Source of the DNA: an uncultured Bacilli bacterium
GTDB taxonomy: Bacteria > Bacillota_I > Bacilli_A > RF39 > UBA660
Assembly: GCA_934096035.1 (NCBI GenBank)
Contig: CAKOKX010000001.1
Span: 868,001-932,000 of the forward strand
DNA length: 64,000 nucleotides
Reading direction: 5' to 3'
Shown in pieces: positions 44,553-54,786 of the stretch. The notes under the pieces were generated by a model that was given only the letters and a program-made list of their open reading frames with translations, did not search any database and was not told the origin of the DNA. Position 1 is the first letter of the stretch; each line of letters begins with the position of its first letter. The translations under genes and the position numbers were made by a program.

Positions 44553-45818
44553 ATGGATAATAACTTATATATAAAAAGAAATATTATGTGTATTGATTTA
44601 AAGAGTTTCTTTGCATCATGTGAATGTGTAGATCGTGGACTTGATCCATTTAAAGTACCTTTAGTGGTAGCTAACAAAAAACAAGGAAATGGTGCTATAA
44701 CTCTCGCAGTAACTCCGGCCTTAAAAAAGCAAGGTGTGCCATCACGAGTAAGATTATATGATATACCTGCCAATATAAAATATGAAATTGTACCTCCGAG
44801 AATGAAATTATATATTGAAAAAAGTAAAGAAGTCGTCGGTATTTATCTTGATTATGTTGCTCCCGAAGACCTACATATTTATTCTGTTGATGAATGCTTT
44901 TTAGATGTCACAGATTATTTAAAATTATATAAAAAAACAGATTATGAACTAGCTGAAGAAATTCTTAAAACAGTTGAAGAAAAAACTGGACTTACTGCAA
45001 CATGTGGAATTGGGCCTAATCTTTTACTAGCCAAAGTAGCTATGGATACTGAAGCCAAAAAATATAAAAATGGCATAGCAAAATGGACATATGATGATAT
45101 ACCAGAAAAATTATGGCCAATTACTCCGTTATCAAAGATGTGGGGAATCGGACCTAGAATGGAAAAAAAGTTAAACAATTTAAATATCTACACTATAAAA
45201 GAATTAGCCAATTTTGATAAAAATCTTTTAAAAGATAAATTCGGGGTAATGGGACAAGAACTTTGGAATCATGCTAATGGAATAGATTTAAGTAGAATCA
45301 GTGACTTTAAAGTAAGTCCAAAAGACAAATCATTTAGTCATTCTCAAGTCTTATTCAAAGACTATGATGGAAATAATATAAAACTAATCATCGCGGAAAT
45401 GGTAGATGTCTTAACTGCTAGACTAAGGGCAAGCAACAAAGAATCACAAGTAATTGGTTTTGGTATCGGATATTCTAAAGATATAAACGGAGGTTTTTAT
45501 CACTCTATTAAACTCGATACCCCAACTGACTCATCAAAAGAAATAACTAATATATGCTATTTAATATTTGATAGATATTATAATAATTTACCAATAAGAA
45601 AAGTTAGTATATCATGTGGTGGCCTAGTAAAAAAAAGTGGTACTCAACTAAATTTATTTGACTCCCTTGAAGAAAAAAAAGCTGAAACAAAAGTAAACGC
45701 TGCTATTGATGAGATAAAAAGTCGGTTTGGAAAAAATAGTATAGTTAAAGCAAGTAGTCTACTTCCAGATTCAACAGCTATAGAAAGAAACAAAAAGATC
45801 GGAGGACATCATGAATAA
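44553..45818 (+). CDS. Y-family DNA polymerase (UvrX/YqjW-like)
   Basis: 421 residues. The ATG at 44535 lies inside the LexA site and upstream of the GGAGG, so the start is at 44553. Polymerase motifs: CIDLKSFFASCECV (first Asp), IYSVDECFLDVTDY (Asp-Glu pair), then LLAKVAMDTEAKK and MWGIGPRMEKKL. A clamp-binding motif QLNLF is near the C-terminus. It lacks fidelity for damaged templates, being a translesion enzyme. It overlaps a YolD gene by 8 bases, the usual pairing in Bacilli. Confidence 0.93.
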   Translation: MDNNLYIKRNIMCIDLKSFFASCECVDRGLDPFKVPLVVANKKQGNGAITLAVTPALKKQGVPSRVRLYDIPANIKYEIVPPRMKLYIEKSKEVVGIYLDYVAPEDLHIYSVDECFLDVTDYLKLYKKTDYELAEEILKTVEEKTGLTATCGIGPNLLLAKVAMDTEAKKYKNGIAKWTYDDIPEKLWPITPLSKMWGIGPRMEKKLNNLNIYTIKELANFDKNLLKDKFGVMGQELWNHANGIDLSRISDFKVSPKDKSFSHSQVLFKDYDGNNIKLIIAEMVDVLTARLRASNKESQVIGFGIGYSKDINGGFYHSIKLDTPTDSSKEITNICYLIFDRYYNNLPIRKVSISCGGLVKKSGTQLNLFDSLEEKKAETKVNAAIDEIKSRFGKNSIVKASSLLPDSTAIERNKKIGGHHE

Positions 45819-46131
45819 AGATCGTGGTATGATTAAATGGATGCCATTTAATTCTGTTGTAAGTAACAAGGAAATTCTCTATTCTTTAATAAAAGAAAAA
45901 GAAAAAATAACCAAACCTCACATAAGTGAAGATGAAACAAACGAATTTGAAAAAACTATAATTGATGCTTATTACATGCAAGATAAAATTCATATAACTT
46001 ATTATAAAAATGGTTATACATATGAATATTATGGATTAATAAAAAAAATAGATAGTTCTAATAAACTAATCTATTTAAATAATTTTAAAATTTTATTTAA
46101 TCAAATACTCGGAGTAACTGATACAAAATAA
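45811..46131 (+). CDS. YolD-like protein
   Basis: 106 residues. The N-terminus MNKDRGMIKWMPFNSV is the YolD-like hallmark, as is the short beta domain (HITYYKNGYTYEYYGLIKKID). Such proteins accompany UvrX-type polymerases and are proposed to regulate them in a UmuD-like way. It is translationally coupled to the polymerase. Its 3' end overlaps the convergent gene by 31 bases. Confidence 0.88.
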   Translation: MNKDRGMIKWMPFNSVVSNKEILYSLIKEKEKITKPHISEDETNEFEKTIIDAYYMQDKIHITYYKNGYTYEYYGLIKKIDSSNKLIYLNNFKILFNQILGVTDTK

Positions 46132-46958
46132 TAATTGTTATCACTACTCTTTTTAAATGTCCATTTATATTGTTTTAATTGATTTACTTCCTTAAATTCT
46201 TTATTTCCATTTTCATCAACATATTCTCCAAGCTTATTTGTTCTTAAAGCATTGTCATAAACAACATATTGATTAGTTCCTGTATTAACCAAATACCCAA
46301 ATGCTTCATAAATATAAATTTCATCTTCACTTTGAGTTGCTTTCAATAAACTTTTAAAAGTAAAATCATTACTTGTAACACAACTATTTAATTTTATTGT
46401 ATAAGTATTACTTTCTATATTATAAGATACACTATATTGATCAAAACTAGCTTCATTATTTTTAGTAACCAAATCAACAAAACTATCATCATTAAATATT
46501 TTAATAGCTGCACTCTTTAATTCATCTAAACTCTTAACAATCTCATTTCCATTACAACTAAGACCTAAATACTTAAAAACAACAGTTAATTTTTGACTAT
46601 CAGAAATATTACTACTAGTTATATTACCATTATTATAAATAGTAAAAAGATTTGATAATTCATTATTATTTTTAGCATCTATATAACCATAAAGTTCTTG
46701 AACAAGTGCTGAATTACTAGATATTTCTTCTTCAGTATTACTTACTTCTTCAGTCTTTTTATGTCCTTCATCATAGTGAACAAAACCTACATAAAAAGGA
46801 TACAAACTATACCACATAAGCCATAAAATAATAACCCCAATAACAGATGTAACAATAATTTCTGTTTTTTTATTTTTATCGTCTTTTTTTACTTCATTAT
46901 CTTTAACAAAATAAAATTTATCTTCTGTCTCTTTTAACAACGGTTCTAAATTTTTCAT
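46101..46958 (-). CDS. Single-pass membrane protein of unknown function
   Basis: 285 residues from the second of two tandem Met codons, after GGGTGAT. A short acidic/basic N-terminus is followed by a membrane segment (IIVTSVIGVIILWLMWYSLY) and about 220 residues, probably outside the cell. Two Cys (SCNGNEIV and LNSCVTSND) could form a disulfide. No family is recognised. It lies downstream of no obvious partner and converges with the YolD gene. Confidence 0.65.
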   Translation of the reverse strand: MKNLEPLLKETEDKFYFVKDNEVKKDDKNKKTEIIVTSVIGVIILWLMWYSLYPFYVGFVHYDEGHKKTEEVSNTEEEISSNSALVQELYGYIDAKNNNELSNLFTIYNNGNITSSNISDSQKLTVVFKYLGLSCNGNEIVKSLDELKSAAIKIFNDDSFVDLVTKNNEASFDQYSVSYNIESNTYTIKLNSCVTSNDFTFKSLLKATQSEDEIYIYEAFGYLVNTGTNQYVVYDNALRTNKLGEYVDENGNKEFKEVNQLKQYKWTFKKSSDNNYYFVSVTPSI

Positions 46959-47019
46959 CACTAATCACCCTATCTTTATAATATCATACCACAAAAATTA
47001 AAAATTAAAAAGCAAAAAT

Positions 47020-47910
47020 TTAATTTCTTCTATTTTTACTTACTAATTCTTTATCTTCAGTAAGTTGTTTTATTCTTTCAATAATTCTTCTAGCCTTTAC
47101 TTTATCTTCACTATTCTTAGTTATTGATAAGTGATCTTCTAATTCTTCTAAAGTTAAATTTGATGTAAAGAAAGTACTTAATTTATTATTCATTCTATAT
47201 TGAAGTATTGTCCCTAATATTTCGTCTCTACCCCATGAAGTAACATTTTCTGCTCCAATATCATCTATCAATAAAATATCTACATTTTTTAAAAAATCTA
47301 ATTTTTCTTCTACAATACTAAAGTCTTCTTTCATATTTCTTAGAAGTTCTGGTAAATAGACTATTTCTGTTATAGCATTTTTACTTATCTCAAGTTCATT
47401 TAATAAAGATGCAATTAAGAATGTTTTTCCACTTCCAAAAGAACCATGTAAATATAATCCTTTTAATGTATTAACTTTTTCATAATTATCATAATATTCT
47501 TTCAACCATTTTATTACTTCCACTCTATTTTTATCATTAATATCTATATCTTTCATACGAGCATTCTTTATTTCATTAAGTTTATTTTTTTTATCAATTT
47601 CTTTTCTTGCTAATTCTTTTTGATATTTACATGGCATATAAATAAACTTTAATGTTTCATCAAAAATAGGATATAAAACATGACCACTTACTTTATTTTT
47701 ACACATAAATAATCCTTTACATGTTTTACAATTTTTAAGTTCATCGCATGTATCCATTAACTTTGTATTATTTTTAATTACTACTTCCTTAGGCAACTTA
47801 TTTCTTTTAACCAAATTACAAAACTCTTCATCTTTTAATGATTTTGAAAGTTCTTTTTCTAATTCTTTTTCTATTTTTTCACTTAATGTCATATTAACTT
47901 TTTCCATCAT
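47020..47910 (-). CDS. dnaI: Helicase loader DnaI
   Basis: 296 residues. An N-terminal zinc-binding region (CDELKNCKTCKGLFMCKNK) is followed by the AAA+ module: Walker A LHGSFGSGKTFL, Walker B ILLIDDIGAENV, and sensor FFTSNLTLEEL. DnaI loads the replicative helicase DnaC on single-stranded DNA in Bacilli. It overlaps dnaB by four bases (ATGA), as in Bacillus. Confidence 0.95.
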   Translation of the reverse strand: MMEKVNMTLSEKIEKELEKELSKSLKDEEFCNLVKRNKLPKEVVIKNNTKLMDTCDELKNCKTCKGLFMCKNKVSGHVLYPIFDETLKFIYMPCKYQKELARKEIDKKNKLNEIKNARMKDIDINDKNRVEVIKWLKEYYDNYEKVNTLKGLYLHGSFGSGKTFLIASLLNELEISKNAITEIVYLPELLRNMKEDFSIVEEKLDFLKNVDILLIDDIGAENVTSWGRDEILGTILQYRMNNKLSTFFTSNLTLEELEDHLSITKNSEDKVKARRIIERIKQLTEDKELVSKNRRN

Positions 47911-49181
47911 TTAAACTCCTTTAACAAATTTTCTAATTCTTCTTTATCTGCATCACTCATTTGACTTGCTTCATTTACTTTATTAAACCAAACAGGTTCT
48001 TTAGTTGCTTTATTACTATCTAACTTCTTAGTAAACTTTTTATTTTCTTTTTCTGCAAATTCCATTGCTTCTTTTGCATTTTTCAAACCTGCTCTTTTCC
48101 ATTGTCCTGCGATAGTTTCAATATAATTCGTCGCTAATTTATTATTGTTTTTTCTCAGTACATAATCAAGCAATACATTAACTACCGCCGGAGGCATTTC
48201 TAAATCAATTACTAAGCTTTCGATTATTTTTATATCTCTATTCGTAGGTTTAGTTCCGCCATATTTATTTCTTAAAAAATCAATTGGATTAATACTTTCA
48301 AACATTTCAATAATTTTACCACGCATTGAATTATCTCCGACTGGACTTTTTAAATGTTCTGGTTGTGATCTATAAATTAAAGTTGGTAAAGCCCCATTAT
48401 TAAATTGATACATCTTTCTAGCATTAATTCTCAAATTATTTTTATCAATCATTCCATATTCATTTAAAACACTTCTTATTAACTCAATCATTTTTAAAGT
48501 ATCTATTTTATAAATAAAAGCCAAATCATTTATTAATTCTTTAGTTTTTTTAGTAAACACTTTTTCATTTATAATACCTTTAGGTATACTTGATAAAATT
48601 AAATCAAAATCAACATGATCACTTACTTCAATATCATTTATACTTCTTTCTATTACATCTAAAGTTGGTATATTTACACCACTATCCATTACATCATCTA
48701 ATTTCTTAGTTATATCAATAAATTCTTTAGTATCTACCTTTATTTTTTGATATTGTTTTTTCAAATATTCATATTCTGTAGCACCTAAATTATTATATAA
48801 GACAATATTAAGTATGGGATGATTAAAAAATTCATTCGGACTCATCGGTGAATATAATTCATAAATATAATTATTAACATGTCCTGCTTTATAATATGTT
48901 TTTAAAAGACCAACAGCTTCTAATGCTTCACGAGCTTCTTTTAAAACTTTTAATGGTGTTTTTAAAAGTCCCATCAAATGATGATGAGTTAAGTCTCTGG
49001 AAAATTGTTGGCCCAATTCCAAATCATTAACAAGAGTTAGATATAAAGATGTTGCTAAATGGCCAATAATAGGTTCATAAAATGAAATCAAATATTTTCT
49101 ATCTACATCACTTAAAATACTTTTATTAATAACTTTATAAGTATCCGCAGGTAACAATGTTACTTCATTCATTTTCTTCAC
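47907..49181 (-). CDS. dnaB: Replication initiation/membrane attachment protein DnaB
   Basis: 424 residues, a little shorter than the Bacillus protein (472). The N-terminal winged-helix region has YLISFYEPIIGHLATSLYLTL. The C-terminal DnaD/DnaB domain is at residues about 290-380, with INPIDFLRNKYGGTKPTNRD, MPPAVVNVLLDYVL and YIETIAGQWKRAGLKNAKEA. It works with DnaD and DnaI to load the helicase at oriC and restart sites. It has a GAGGTGAAG site upstream and is coupled to dnaI. Confidence 0.93.
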   Translation of the reverse strand: MKKMNEVTLLPADTYKVINKSILSDVDRKYLISFYEPIIGHLATSLYLTLVNDLELGQQFSRDLTHHHLMGLLKTPLKVLKEAREALEAVGLLKTYYKAGHVNNYIYELYSPMSPNEFFNHPILNIVLYNNLGATEYEYLKKQYQKIKVDTKEFIDITKKLDDVMDSGVNIPTLDVIERSINDIEVSDHVDFDLILSSIPKGIINEKVFTKKTKELINDLAFIYKIDTLKMIELIRSVLNEYGMIDKNNLRINARKMYQFNNGALPTLIYRSQPEHLKSPVGDNSMRGKIIEMFESINPIDFLRNKYGGTKPTNRDIKIIESLVIDLEMPPAVVNVLLDYVLRKNNNKLATNYIETIAGQWKRAGLKNAKEAMEFAEKENKKFTKKLDSNKATKEPVWFNKVNEASQMSDADKEELENLLKEFK

Positions 49182-49223
49182 CTCTCATAACAAATATATT
49201 ATAACAAAATAAAAGAAAAAGCA

Positions 49224-49844
49224 CTATATTTTTTTACTTTTTCTCCTTTTTCTATAAAATTTTATTATTACATATCCAAATATTATAACAAGTATTACAA
49301 TTACTATTATTTGATACTTATCAAGTATTATTAAAACATACTCCCAATTACTTCCTAATCTATAGCCCAAACAAATTAATACTGTATTCCAAATCATTGA
49401 TCCACATATTGTATAAATTATAAATTTTCCCATTGGCATTTCACTCATACCTGCGGGTATTGATATCAAACTTCTAACAATTGGTACAAACCTACAAAAA
49501 AATACACTTTTATTTCCTTTATTATCAAACCATTCATCAGCTTTATCTATATCATTTTCTTTTAAAAATAATATCTTGCCAAGTCTACCATTTACTATTT
49601 TCTTTAATCTTTCTTTATTAAATATCTTACCTATATAATAAAGAATGATGGCACCTAAAAATGAACCTAGTGTTGATGCAAGTATCATATAAAAAACACT
49701 TAAGCTGGTATACGAACTAAAAAAACCACTAAATAAAAGTATTACTTCTGATGGTATTGGTGGAAATACATTTTCAATTAATATCAGAAAAAATACTCCC
49801 AAGTAACCAAATTGTTCTATTATATGTAATATAAATTGTTGCAT
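49224..49844 (-). CDS. DedA family membrane protein
   Basis: 206 residues with about five membrane segments. The DedA (SNARE-associated) motifs are visible: ENVFPPIPSEVILLFSGF near the start and FFCRFVPIVRSLISIPAGM in the middle. DedA proteins are lipid flippases or transporters needed for envelope balance in other bacteria. The product ends in a basic tail. Confidence 0.9.
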   Translation of the reverse strand: MQQFILHIIEQFGYLGVFFLILIENVFPPIPSEVILLFSGFFSSYTSLSVFYMILASTLGSFLGAIILYYIGKIFNKERLKKIVNGRLGKILFLKENDIDKADEWFDNKGNKSVFFCRFVPIVRSLISIPAGMSEMPMGKFIIYTICGSMIWNTVLICLGYRLGSNWEYVLIILDKYQIIVIVILVIIFGYVIIKFYRKRRKSKKI

Positions 49845-49865
49845 ATTATCCCTCTATTTATAAGT

Positions 49866-50882
49866 TTATTCAGAAATTTCAAATTTAATCTTTCCTTTAT
49901 GATTTTTTACTTCAACTTCAGTAATTACACCATTAATTATATTTAAACATGGGCCCTTATGACTTACATCAGCATTATAAATTATTGGTATATCTAACTT
50001 ACTTATAACACTATCTTTTAAACAATCAATTACATTTTCATATGTATTACTTACTTCTTTTCCAAATCTTCCAAAAATAATACCTTTTGCATATTTAAAA
50101 TATCCAAGTTCATTAAACTTCCAAAGTATTCTAATTACATCATCCATACTTTTTTCACAATTATCAAAATACCAGATGATACCATCATTTTTATACTTTT
50201 CATTAAATTCATTTATTCCATCATACTTTGTACCAGCTAGGTCAGATATAATATCAAAACACCCTCCGATAATTCGACCTTTAATAAAAACATCTTCATC
50301 ATTAACTGTCATCCATTTTACATCACTATCCAAATTATAGCTCTCTAGACCAGTTACTTTCTCTGGATAAACATCTTCATACTTTTCATAACTATTTTGT
50401 TCTATAATATTTCCATTTATTAAACTTAAAAAGTCTTTTTCACTTTGATGATATTTTTCCATTCCAAAATGAGAGAAATTTTTTCCATAAATAGTTGCTA
50501 TATCACACTTTGTAGTTATTGGATATAACAAACCAGTTGGGTCAGAAAAACCACACACAAATTTTGGATTATTTTTTAATAATTCAAAATCAATATAAGG
50601 CAAAATTTCTAAAAGAAATTCACCACCAGAAGCACACATTATTAAATCAACTTTTTTATCATTAACCATTTCATTAAATTCTTTTGCTCTTTGTTCCTCA
50701 CTTGTGCTTCTGCCCATAAATGAATTAAAGACATTATCAGATAATTTAATTTTATAACCTAAACTCTCTAATTTACTACAGGCATTTTTAAATCTTTTAA
50801 GCTTTAATTCATTATCTGCTCCATCAGATGGCGCAACTACTCCGATTACACTTTCTTTTTTTATAAACTTTGGGATTATCAT
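49866..50882 (-). CDS. S66 family LD-carboxypeptidase (MccF-like)
   Basis: 338 residues from the ATG after GGAGGT. Family landmarks: the N-terminal VIGVVAPSDGA, CASGGEFLLEILPYIDFE, and the nucleophile Ser in CGFSDPTGLL. The other members of the triad are expected in IIGGCFDIIS (Glu region elsewhere) and DVSHKGPCLN (His). LD-carboxypeptidases trim murein peptides; MccF-like members instead cut microcin C-type compounds and give self-immunity. Sequence alone does not decide. Confidence 0.85.
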   Translation of the reverse strand: MIIPKFIKKESVIGVVAPSDGADNELKLKRFKNACSKLESLGYKIKLSDNVFNSFMGRSTSEEQRAKEFNEMVNDKKVDLIMCASGGEFLLEILPYIDFELLKNNPKFVCGFSDPTGLLYPITTKCDIATIYGKNFSHFGMEKYHQSEKDFLSLINGNIIEQNSYEKYEDVYPEKVTGLESYNLDSDVKWMTVNDEDVFIKGRIIGGCFDIISDLAGTKYDGINEFNEKYKNDGIIWYFDNCEKSMDDVIRILWKFNELGYFKYAKGIIFGRFGKEVSNTYENVIDCLKDSVISKLDIPIIYNADVSHKGPCLNIINGVITEVEVKNHKGKIKFEISE

Positions 50883-50942
50883 ATCTTTACCTCCATTCAA
50901 ATTATACATTACCTAAAAGAAAAAAAGCAACTAAAAGTTACT

Positions 50943-53366
50943 TTATTCTTCTCTTAATTTAGCTCCGCATCTTTTACTTAATGAAGAAAGTATTCTTTCC
51001 ATCTTATCATTTATCTCTTCCATAGTCATTGTACTACCTTCATTAATCATACGTACCTTAAATGTAACAGACTTTTTACCTTCAGGAATTTGATTTCCAC
51101 GATATTCATCTACGAATTCAACTTCTTTAACTTTCCCTTTAACAGTTTGTTCAATTATTGCCCAACTTACAGATTCATCAACTAAGATTGACAAGTCTTT
51201 TTCAACCAAAGGTAGTTCAGGTAAATGTTCAAACTTATTATCTCTAGAAGCAAATGGAATTAATTCTTCCATATTTAATTCAAATATAGCTACATTAGTT
51301 CTTTTGATTTTTACATCATTCATAGCTTTAATTGATAATAACCCTAGAGAACCAATTACATTACCATTTAATGTTATATTTAAATTTGCATTAACATCAG
51401 CCCAGCTTGGTTTATCTCCAACTTCTAGTTTTATTGAATCCATATGAGCATATCTAGACATTTCTTCTAAAACACCTTTTAATTCAAAGAATATTTCTTT
51501 AGCATTTTTACCGATGATTGCACCAGCTAGATGTTTATTTTGAACAGGTAATATTTCATCATCACTTGATGGTCTATAATCACCTTTTTCGAAAGTTTCG
51601 GCACATTCAAAGATTTTAAATGAGTCATAATATCTCAAATTCTTAACGGTTGCTTCAAGTAATCCTGGGATTAGGGAAGTTCTTAAATTTGCAAGTTCAG
51701 GTGCTGGTGGTGTTGCAAGTTTAATGGCATCATCCGTAGAAATTCCTGCTGCATTAATATATTTTTCGTCTATCCAAGGATATGTAAATATTTCATAAAA
51801 ACCACATCTATTAGCTAAATATTCCATTATTCTTTTTTCTAATAATACTTTTCTTTGATTAATAGAGTGTTCAATGGTTATATCAATAGGTTTTGCTTCA
51901 AATGAATCAAAACTTAATATTCTAGCAATATCTCCCATTACATCATCTTTTAAAGAAACATCTCCGGTTGACCTAAATGTTGGTACTACTACATGGTATA
52001 CACCATCATTTAAAGTAACCTCATAGCCTAAAGCAGTAAGAATTCTTTTAATAACTGCATCATCTATTTTCTTACCTAATCTAGTAGTTAAGAAATTTTT
52101 ACTTACATCTATTTCTTCTTTTTTAGTTTCTACTGGATAAACATCTGCAAATTTAACAATTTTACTTTCAGGAAATATTTCCTTAATTAAAGATAAAGCT
52201 AAATTTAGTCCTTCATCAACTCTATTAGTATCTATTCCCTTTTCATATCTAATAGATGCATCAGTTTTTTCTGCAAATCTTTTGCCTGTTTTTCTAATTG
52301 ATGCAGCTGGAAAATTTGCAACTTCTAAAACAATACCTTTAGTATCAGGTAATATTGAGTCTTTACTACCACCTCGAATACCTGCTAGAGCCATTGCATT
52401 TTCAGTATCACAAATAACTAAATCATCAGTAGTTAACTTAATAGAATTATGGTCAAGTAACAATAATTCTTCACCAACTTTAGCATTCCTAACAACTATT
52501 TTTTCTCCACTAACATGAGTTTTATCAAAAGCATGAAGAGGTTGTCCAACAGCAAACATAACATAATTTGTAATATCTACGATTGCATTAATTGGTCTGC
52601 CACCACATTTAACAAGGAAAGATTGCATCCACATTGGTGATTGTTTTTCATAAATTCCATCAATTTCAACTGCTGCATATCTGTAACATTTTGATGGTTC
52701 TTTTATTTCTACATCATATTTTGGTAAATTCTTATCAATTTCATATGTTTCTTGTGCTTTTAATGGAACATCGTATATCGCAGATAATTCACGAGCAATA
52801 CCATAATGTCCCCATAAATCCGGTCTATTTGATAATGACTTATTATCTATTTCTAATACTGTATCGTTCATATCAACAATATCAGCAATATTATCACCAG
52901 GGGCACATTTTATACCACTTAAATCGATTATTTCAGTTTCATCTTTCGCTGGAAAGAAATCACTTAGGAAAACTTCTTCAGATGCACAAATCATACCATA
53001 AGATGATACTCCGCGCATTTTAGTTTCTTTAATTACTACGGGATCTCCTACACCATGCCAAATAACTTCAGCTCCAGGTTTACAAACAACAACTAATTCA
53101 TCTTTGTAAAGATTAGAACCTCCACATACAATTTGAACATTTTTATCTTCACCAATATCAACCATACACACTTTTAATTTATCAGCATCTGGATGATTAT
53201 TTACTTCAACTATTTTACCCACAATAATATCATGAAACTTTTTAGCAGTTTCCTCAACACTTTCAACTTCAATAGTTCTAAGCGTTAAATCATATGCTAT
53301 TTGTTCATTGGTTAAATGTTCTGGTAAATCTATATATTTTTTTACTAAATTTAATGATACTCTCAT
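50943..53366 (-). CDS. pheT: Phenylalanyl-tRNA synthetase beta subunit
   Basis: 807 residues, full length. The EMAP-type tRNA-binding domain (IVGKIVEVNNHPDADKLKVC) is at residues about 45-65. The B3/4 editing domain, the B5 domain and the C-terminal anticodon-binding fold (ELPLVEKDLSILVDESVSW) follow. It is the structural and editing half of the alpha2-beta2 enzyme. It follows pheS by ten bases in one T-box-controlled transcript. Confidence 0.97.
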   Translation of the reverse strand: MRVSLNLVKKYIDLPEHLTNEQIAYDLTLRTIEVESVEETAKKFHDIIVGKIVEVNNHPDADKLKVCMVDIGEDKNVQIVCGGSNLYKDELVVVCKPGAEVIWHGVGDPVVIKETKMRGVSSYGMICASEEVFLSDFFPAKDETEIIDLSGIKCAPGDNIADIVDMNDTVLEIDNKSLSNRPDLWGHYGIARELSAIYDVPLKAQETYEIDKNLPKYDVEIKEPSKCYRYAAVEIDGIYEKQSPMWMQSFLVKCGGRPINAIVDITNYVMFAVGQPLHAFDKTHVSGEKIVVRNAKVGEELLLLDHNSIKLTTDDLVICDTENAMALAGIRGGSKDSILPDTKGIVLEVANFPAASIRKTGKRFAEKTDASIRYEKGIDTNRVDEGLNLALSLIKEIFPESKIVKFADVYPVETKKEEIDVSKNFLTTRLGKKIDDAVIKRILTALGYEVTLNDGVYHVVVPTFRSTGDVSLKDDVMGDIARILSFDSFEAKPIDITIEHSINQRKVLLEKRIMEYLANRCGFYEIFTYPWIDEKYINAAGISTDDAIKLATPPAPELANLRTSLIPGLLEATVKNLRYYDSFKIFECAETFEKGDYRPSSDDEILPVQNKHLAGAIIGKNAKEIFFELKGVLEEMSRYAHMDSIKLEVGDKPSWADVNANLNITLNGNVIGSLGLLSIKAMNDVKIKRTNVAIFELNMEELIPFASRDNKFEHLPELPLVEKDLSILVDESVSWAIIEQTVKGKVKEVEFVDEYRGNQIPEGKKSVTFKVRMINEGSTMTMEEINDKMERILSSLSKRCGAKLREE

Positions 53367-53376
53367 TTTATCCTCC

Positions 53377-54414
53377 TTATTTAAATTGTTTTAAGAAACG
53401 TAAATCACTACTATGGAAAAGTCTTACATCATCTACTTCATAACGCATCATTACTAATCTATCTAAACCAATATTAATATAAAATCCTGTCCATTCATCT
53501 GGATCAAGTTTGGCAGATTTAAGTACATTCGGATGAATTACTCCACCAGGCATAACTTCTATCCAACCATTATGGTTACATACTTTACAACCTTTTCCAC
53601 CACATACAAGACATTCCATATCAATTTCATAGCCAGGTTCCGTAAATGGGAAGAAACCTTCTCTCATTCTTGTATTGATTTTTCTTCCAAAAACTTTTTC
53701 TAAAATAGTTTGAATCATTACCATACCAGATGAAAATGATATATCTTTATCAACAATTAATGCTTCATATTGATAGAATGCTCTTTCATGTCTAGCATCA
53801 GTTGTTTCATTTCTAAAAACTTTACCAGGATACACAAATCTAGCTGGTGCTTCATGTTTTAATAAATATCTTACTGAACCACCTGTTAAATGAGGTTTTA
53901 AACAAAGTCTTTCGGCGCCTTCTTTATCTTCTGTTCCTTCAATCCAATATGTATCCATAGATTGACGAGCTGGATGATCTTTAGCAAAGTTCAAATTATC
54001 AAAAGCATATTCTTCACTACTTATATCATCCTCAGTATAAACTTCAAAACCAAGTGATAAAAATGCTTCATTTAAATCATTACGCATTTGAGTAATTGGA
54101 TGTAGAGCTCCACCACTAACAGATTTTCCAGGAACAGTTAAATCAATTGGTTCATCTAAAACACTCATAGATGCAATAATTTCTTCTTCTTTACTTGCTA
54201 GTTTTTCTTGAAATACATTTTTAATTTCTGTAGTCATCATACCTACACTTTTTTTATCTTCTAAAGCTAGACTTCCCATATTTTTCATAACATCAGCAAG
54301 TTCACTTTTCTTACCCATCAAATCTTTTCTTACATCTTCAAGTTCTTGAATAGTTTTAGTAGCATCAATTTTTTCTAAACCTAACTCTCTTATTTTTTCT
54401 AACTTTTCTTTCAT
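53377..54414 (-). CDS. pheS: Phenylalanyl-tRNA synthetase alpha subunit
   Basis: 345 residues from the ATG after AAAAGGAAGG. The reading frame continues 26 codons further upstream only because it passes through the T-box terminator. Class II motifs: motif 2 in VYPGKVFRNETTDARHERAFYQ and motif 3 in FYINIGLDRLVMMRYEV (core GLDRLVM). An N-terminal coiled coil binds tRNA. Catalyses Phe-tRNA charging with PheT. Confidence 0.97.
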   Translation of the reverse strand: MKEKLEKIRELGLEKIDATKTIQELEDVRKDLMGKKSELADVMKNMGSLALEDKKSVGMMTTEIKNVFQEKLASKEEEIIASMSVLDEPIDLTVPGKSVSGGALHPITQMRNDLNEAFLSLGFEVYTEDDISSEEYAFDNLNFAKDHPARQSMDTYWIEGTEDKEGAERLCLKPHLTGGSVRYLLKHEAPARFVYPGKVFRNETTDARHERAFYQYEALIVDKDISFSSGMVMIQTILEKVFGRKINTRMREGFFPFTEPGYEIDMECLVCGGKGCKVCNHNGWIEVMPGGVIHPNVLKSAKLDPDEWTGFYINIGLDRLVMMRYEVDDVRLFHSSDLRFLKQFK

Positions 54415-54446
54415 AATATCCTTCCTTTTCATCGGTACAAAAATAT

Positions 54447-54661
54447 AAAAACGAGCAAACATCCTAAAAGGACGAATTGCTCGTGGTACCACCTTTTTTT
54501 ATAGTATTTCTACTACCTCAAATAGATTAACGCTCTTACACGATTTGACTCCATTATTGAAATTCATTAACTTATCTTTTTGTTATAGCTCTCAGTCAAT
54601 GGCTACAATTCCCTGTACAAAGGCTTAAATTAACTACTTAGACAACTTCTTCGTCAATTAC
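54447..54661 (-). promoter_or_regulatory. T-box riboswitch, tRNA-Phe responsive, controlling pheST
   Basis: The conserved T-box sequence AAGGTGGTACCACG lies at 54482-54495 (minus strand). The terminator CGAGCAA / TTGCTCG with an inner stem and T-run is at 54452-54483. Upstream, a GAGAGC element and a specifier loop with TTC at 54559-54561 (Phe codon, followed by A and then GGAGT) are seen. Uncharged tRNA-Phe would pair with TTC and, through its CCA end, hold the antiterminator and allow read-through. Confidence 0.93.
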
Positions 54662-54667
54662 TCCTTG

Positions 54668-54696
54668 ATTATATTACTTTTTTTAATGATTGTCAA
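54668..54696 (-). promoter_or_regulatory. pheST promoter
   Basis: TTGACA and TATAAT with a 17-base spacer on the minus strand, just before the T-box leader. Confidence 0.8.
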
Positions 54697-54751
54697 ATAA
54701 TTTTATCTATTTTTTTGCACAATAATTTAGCCACATTTTATTGCTTTTTTA

Positions 54752-54780
54752 TTTACATAAAGCCACATTTTTGATATAAT
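54752..54780 (+). promoter_or_regulatory. Sense promoter of the candidate type I toxin locus
   Basis: TTTACA and TATAAT with a 17-base spacer. The expected start is about 54787, at the edge of the long inverted repeat. Confidence 0.6.
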
Positions 54781-54786
54781 TATTTC

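Noticed and set aside
44486..44773. Minus-strand ORF over the Y-family polymerase start
   Set aside because: It would cross the SOS promoter and coding start and has no ribosome site or family match.
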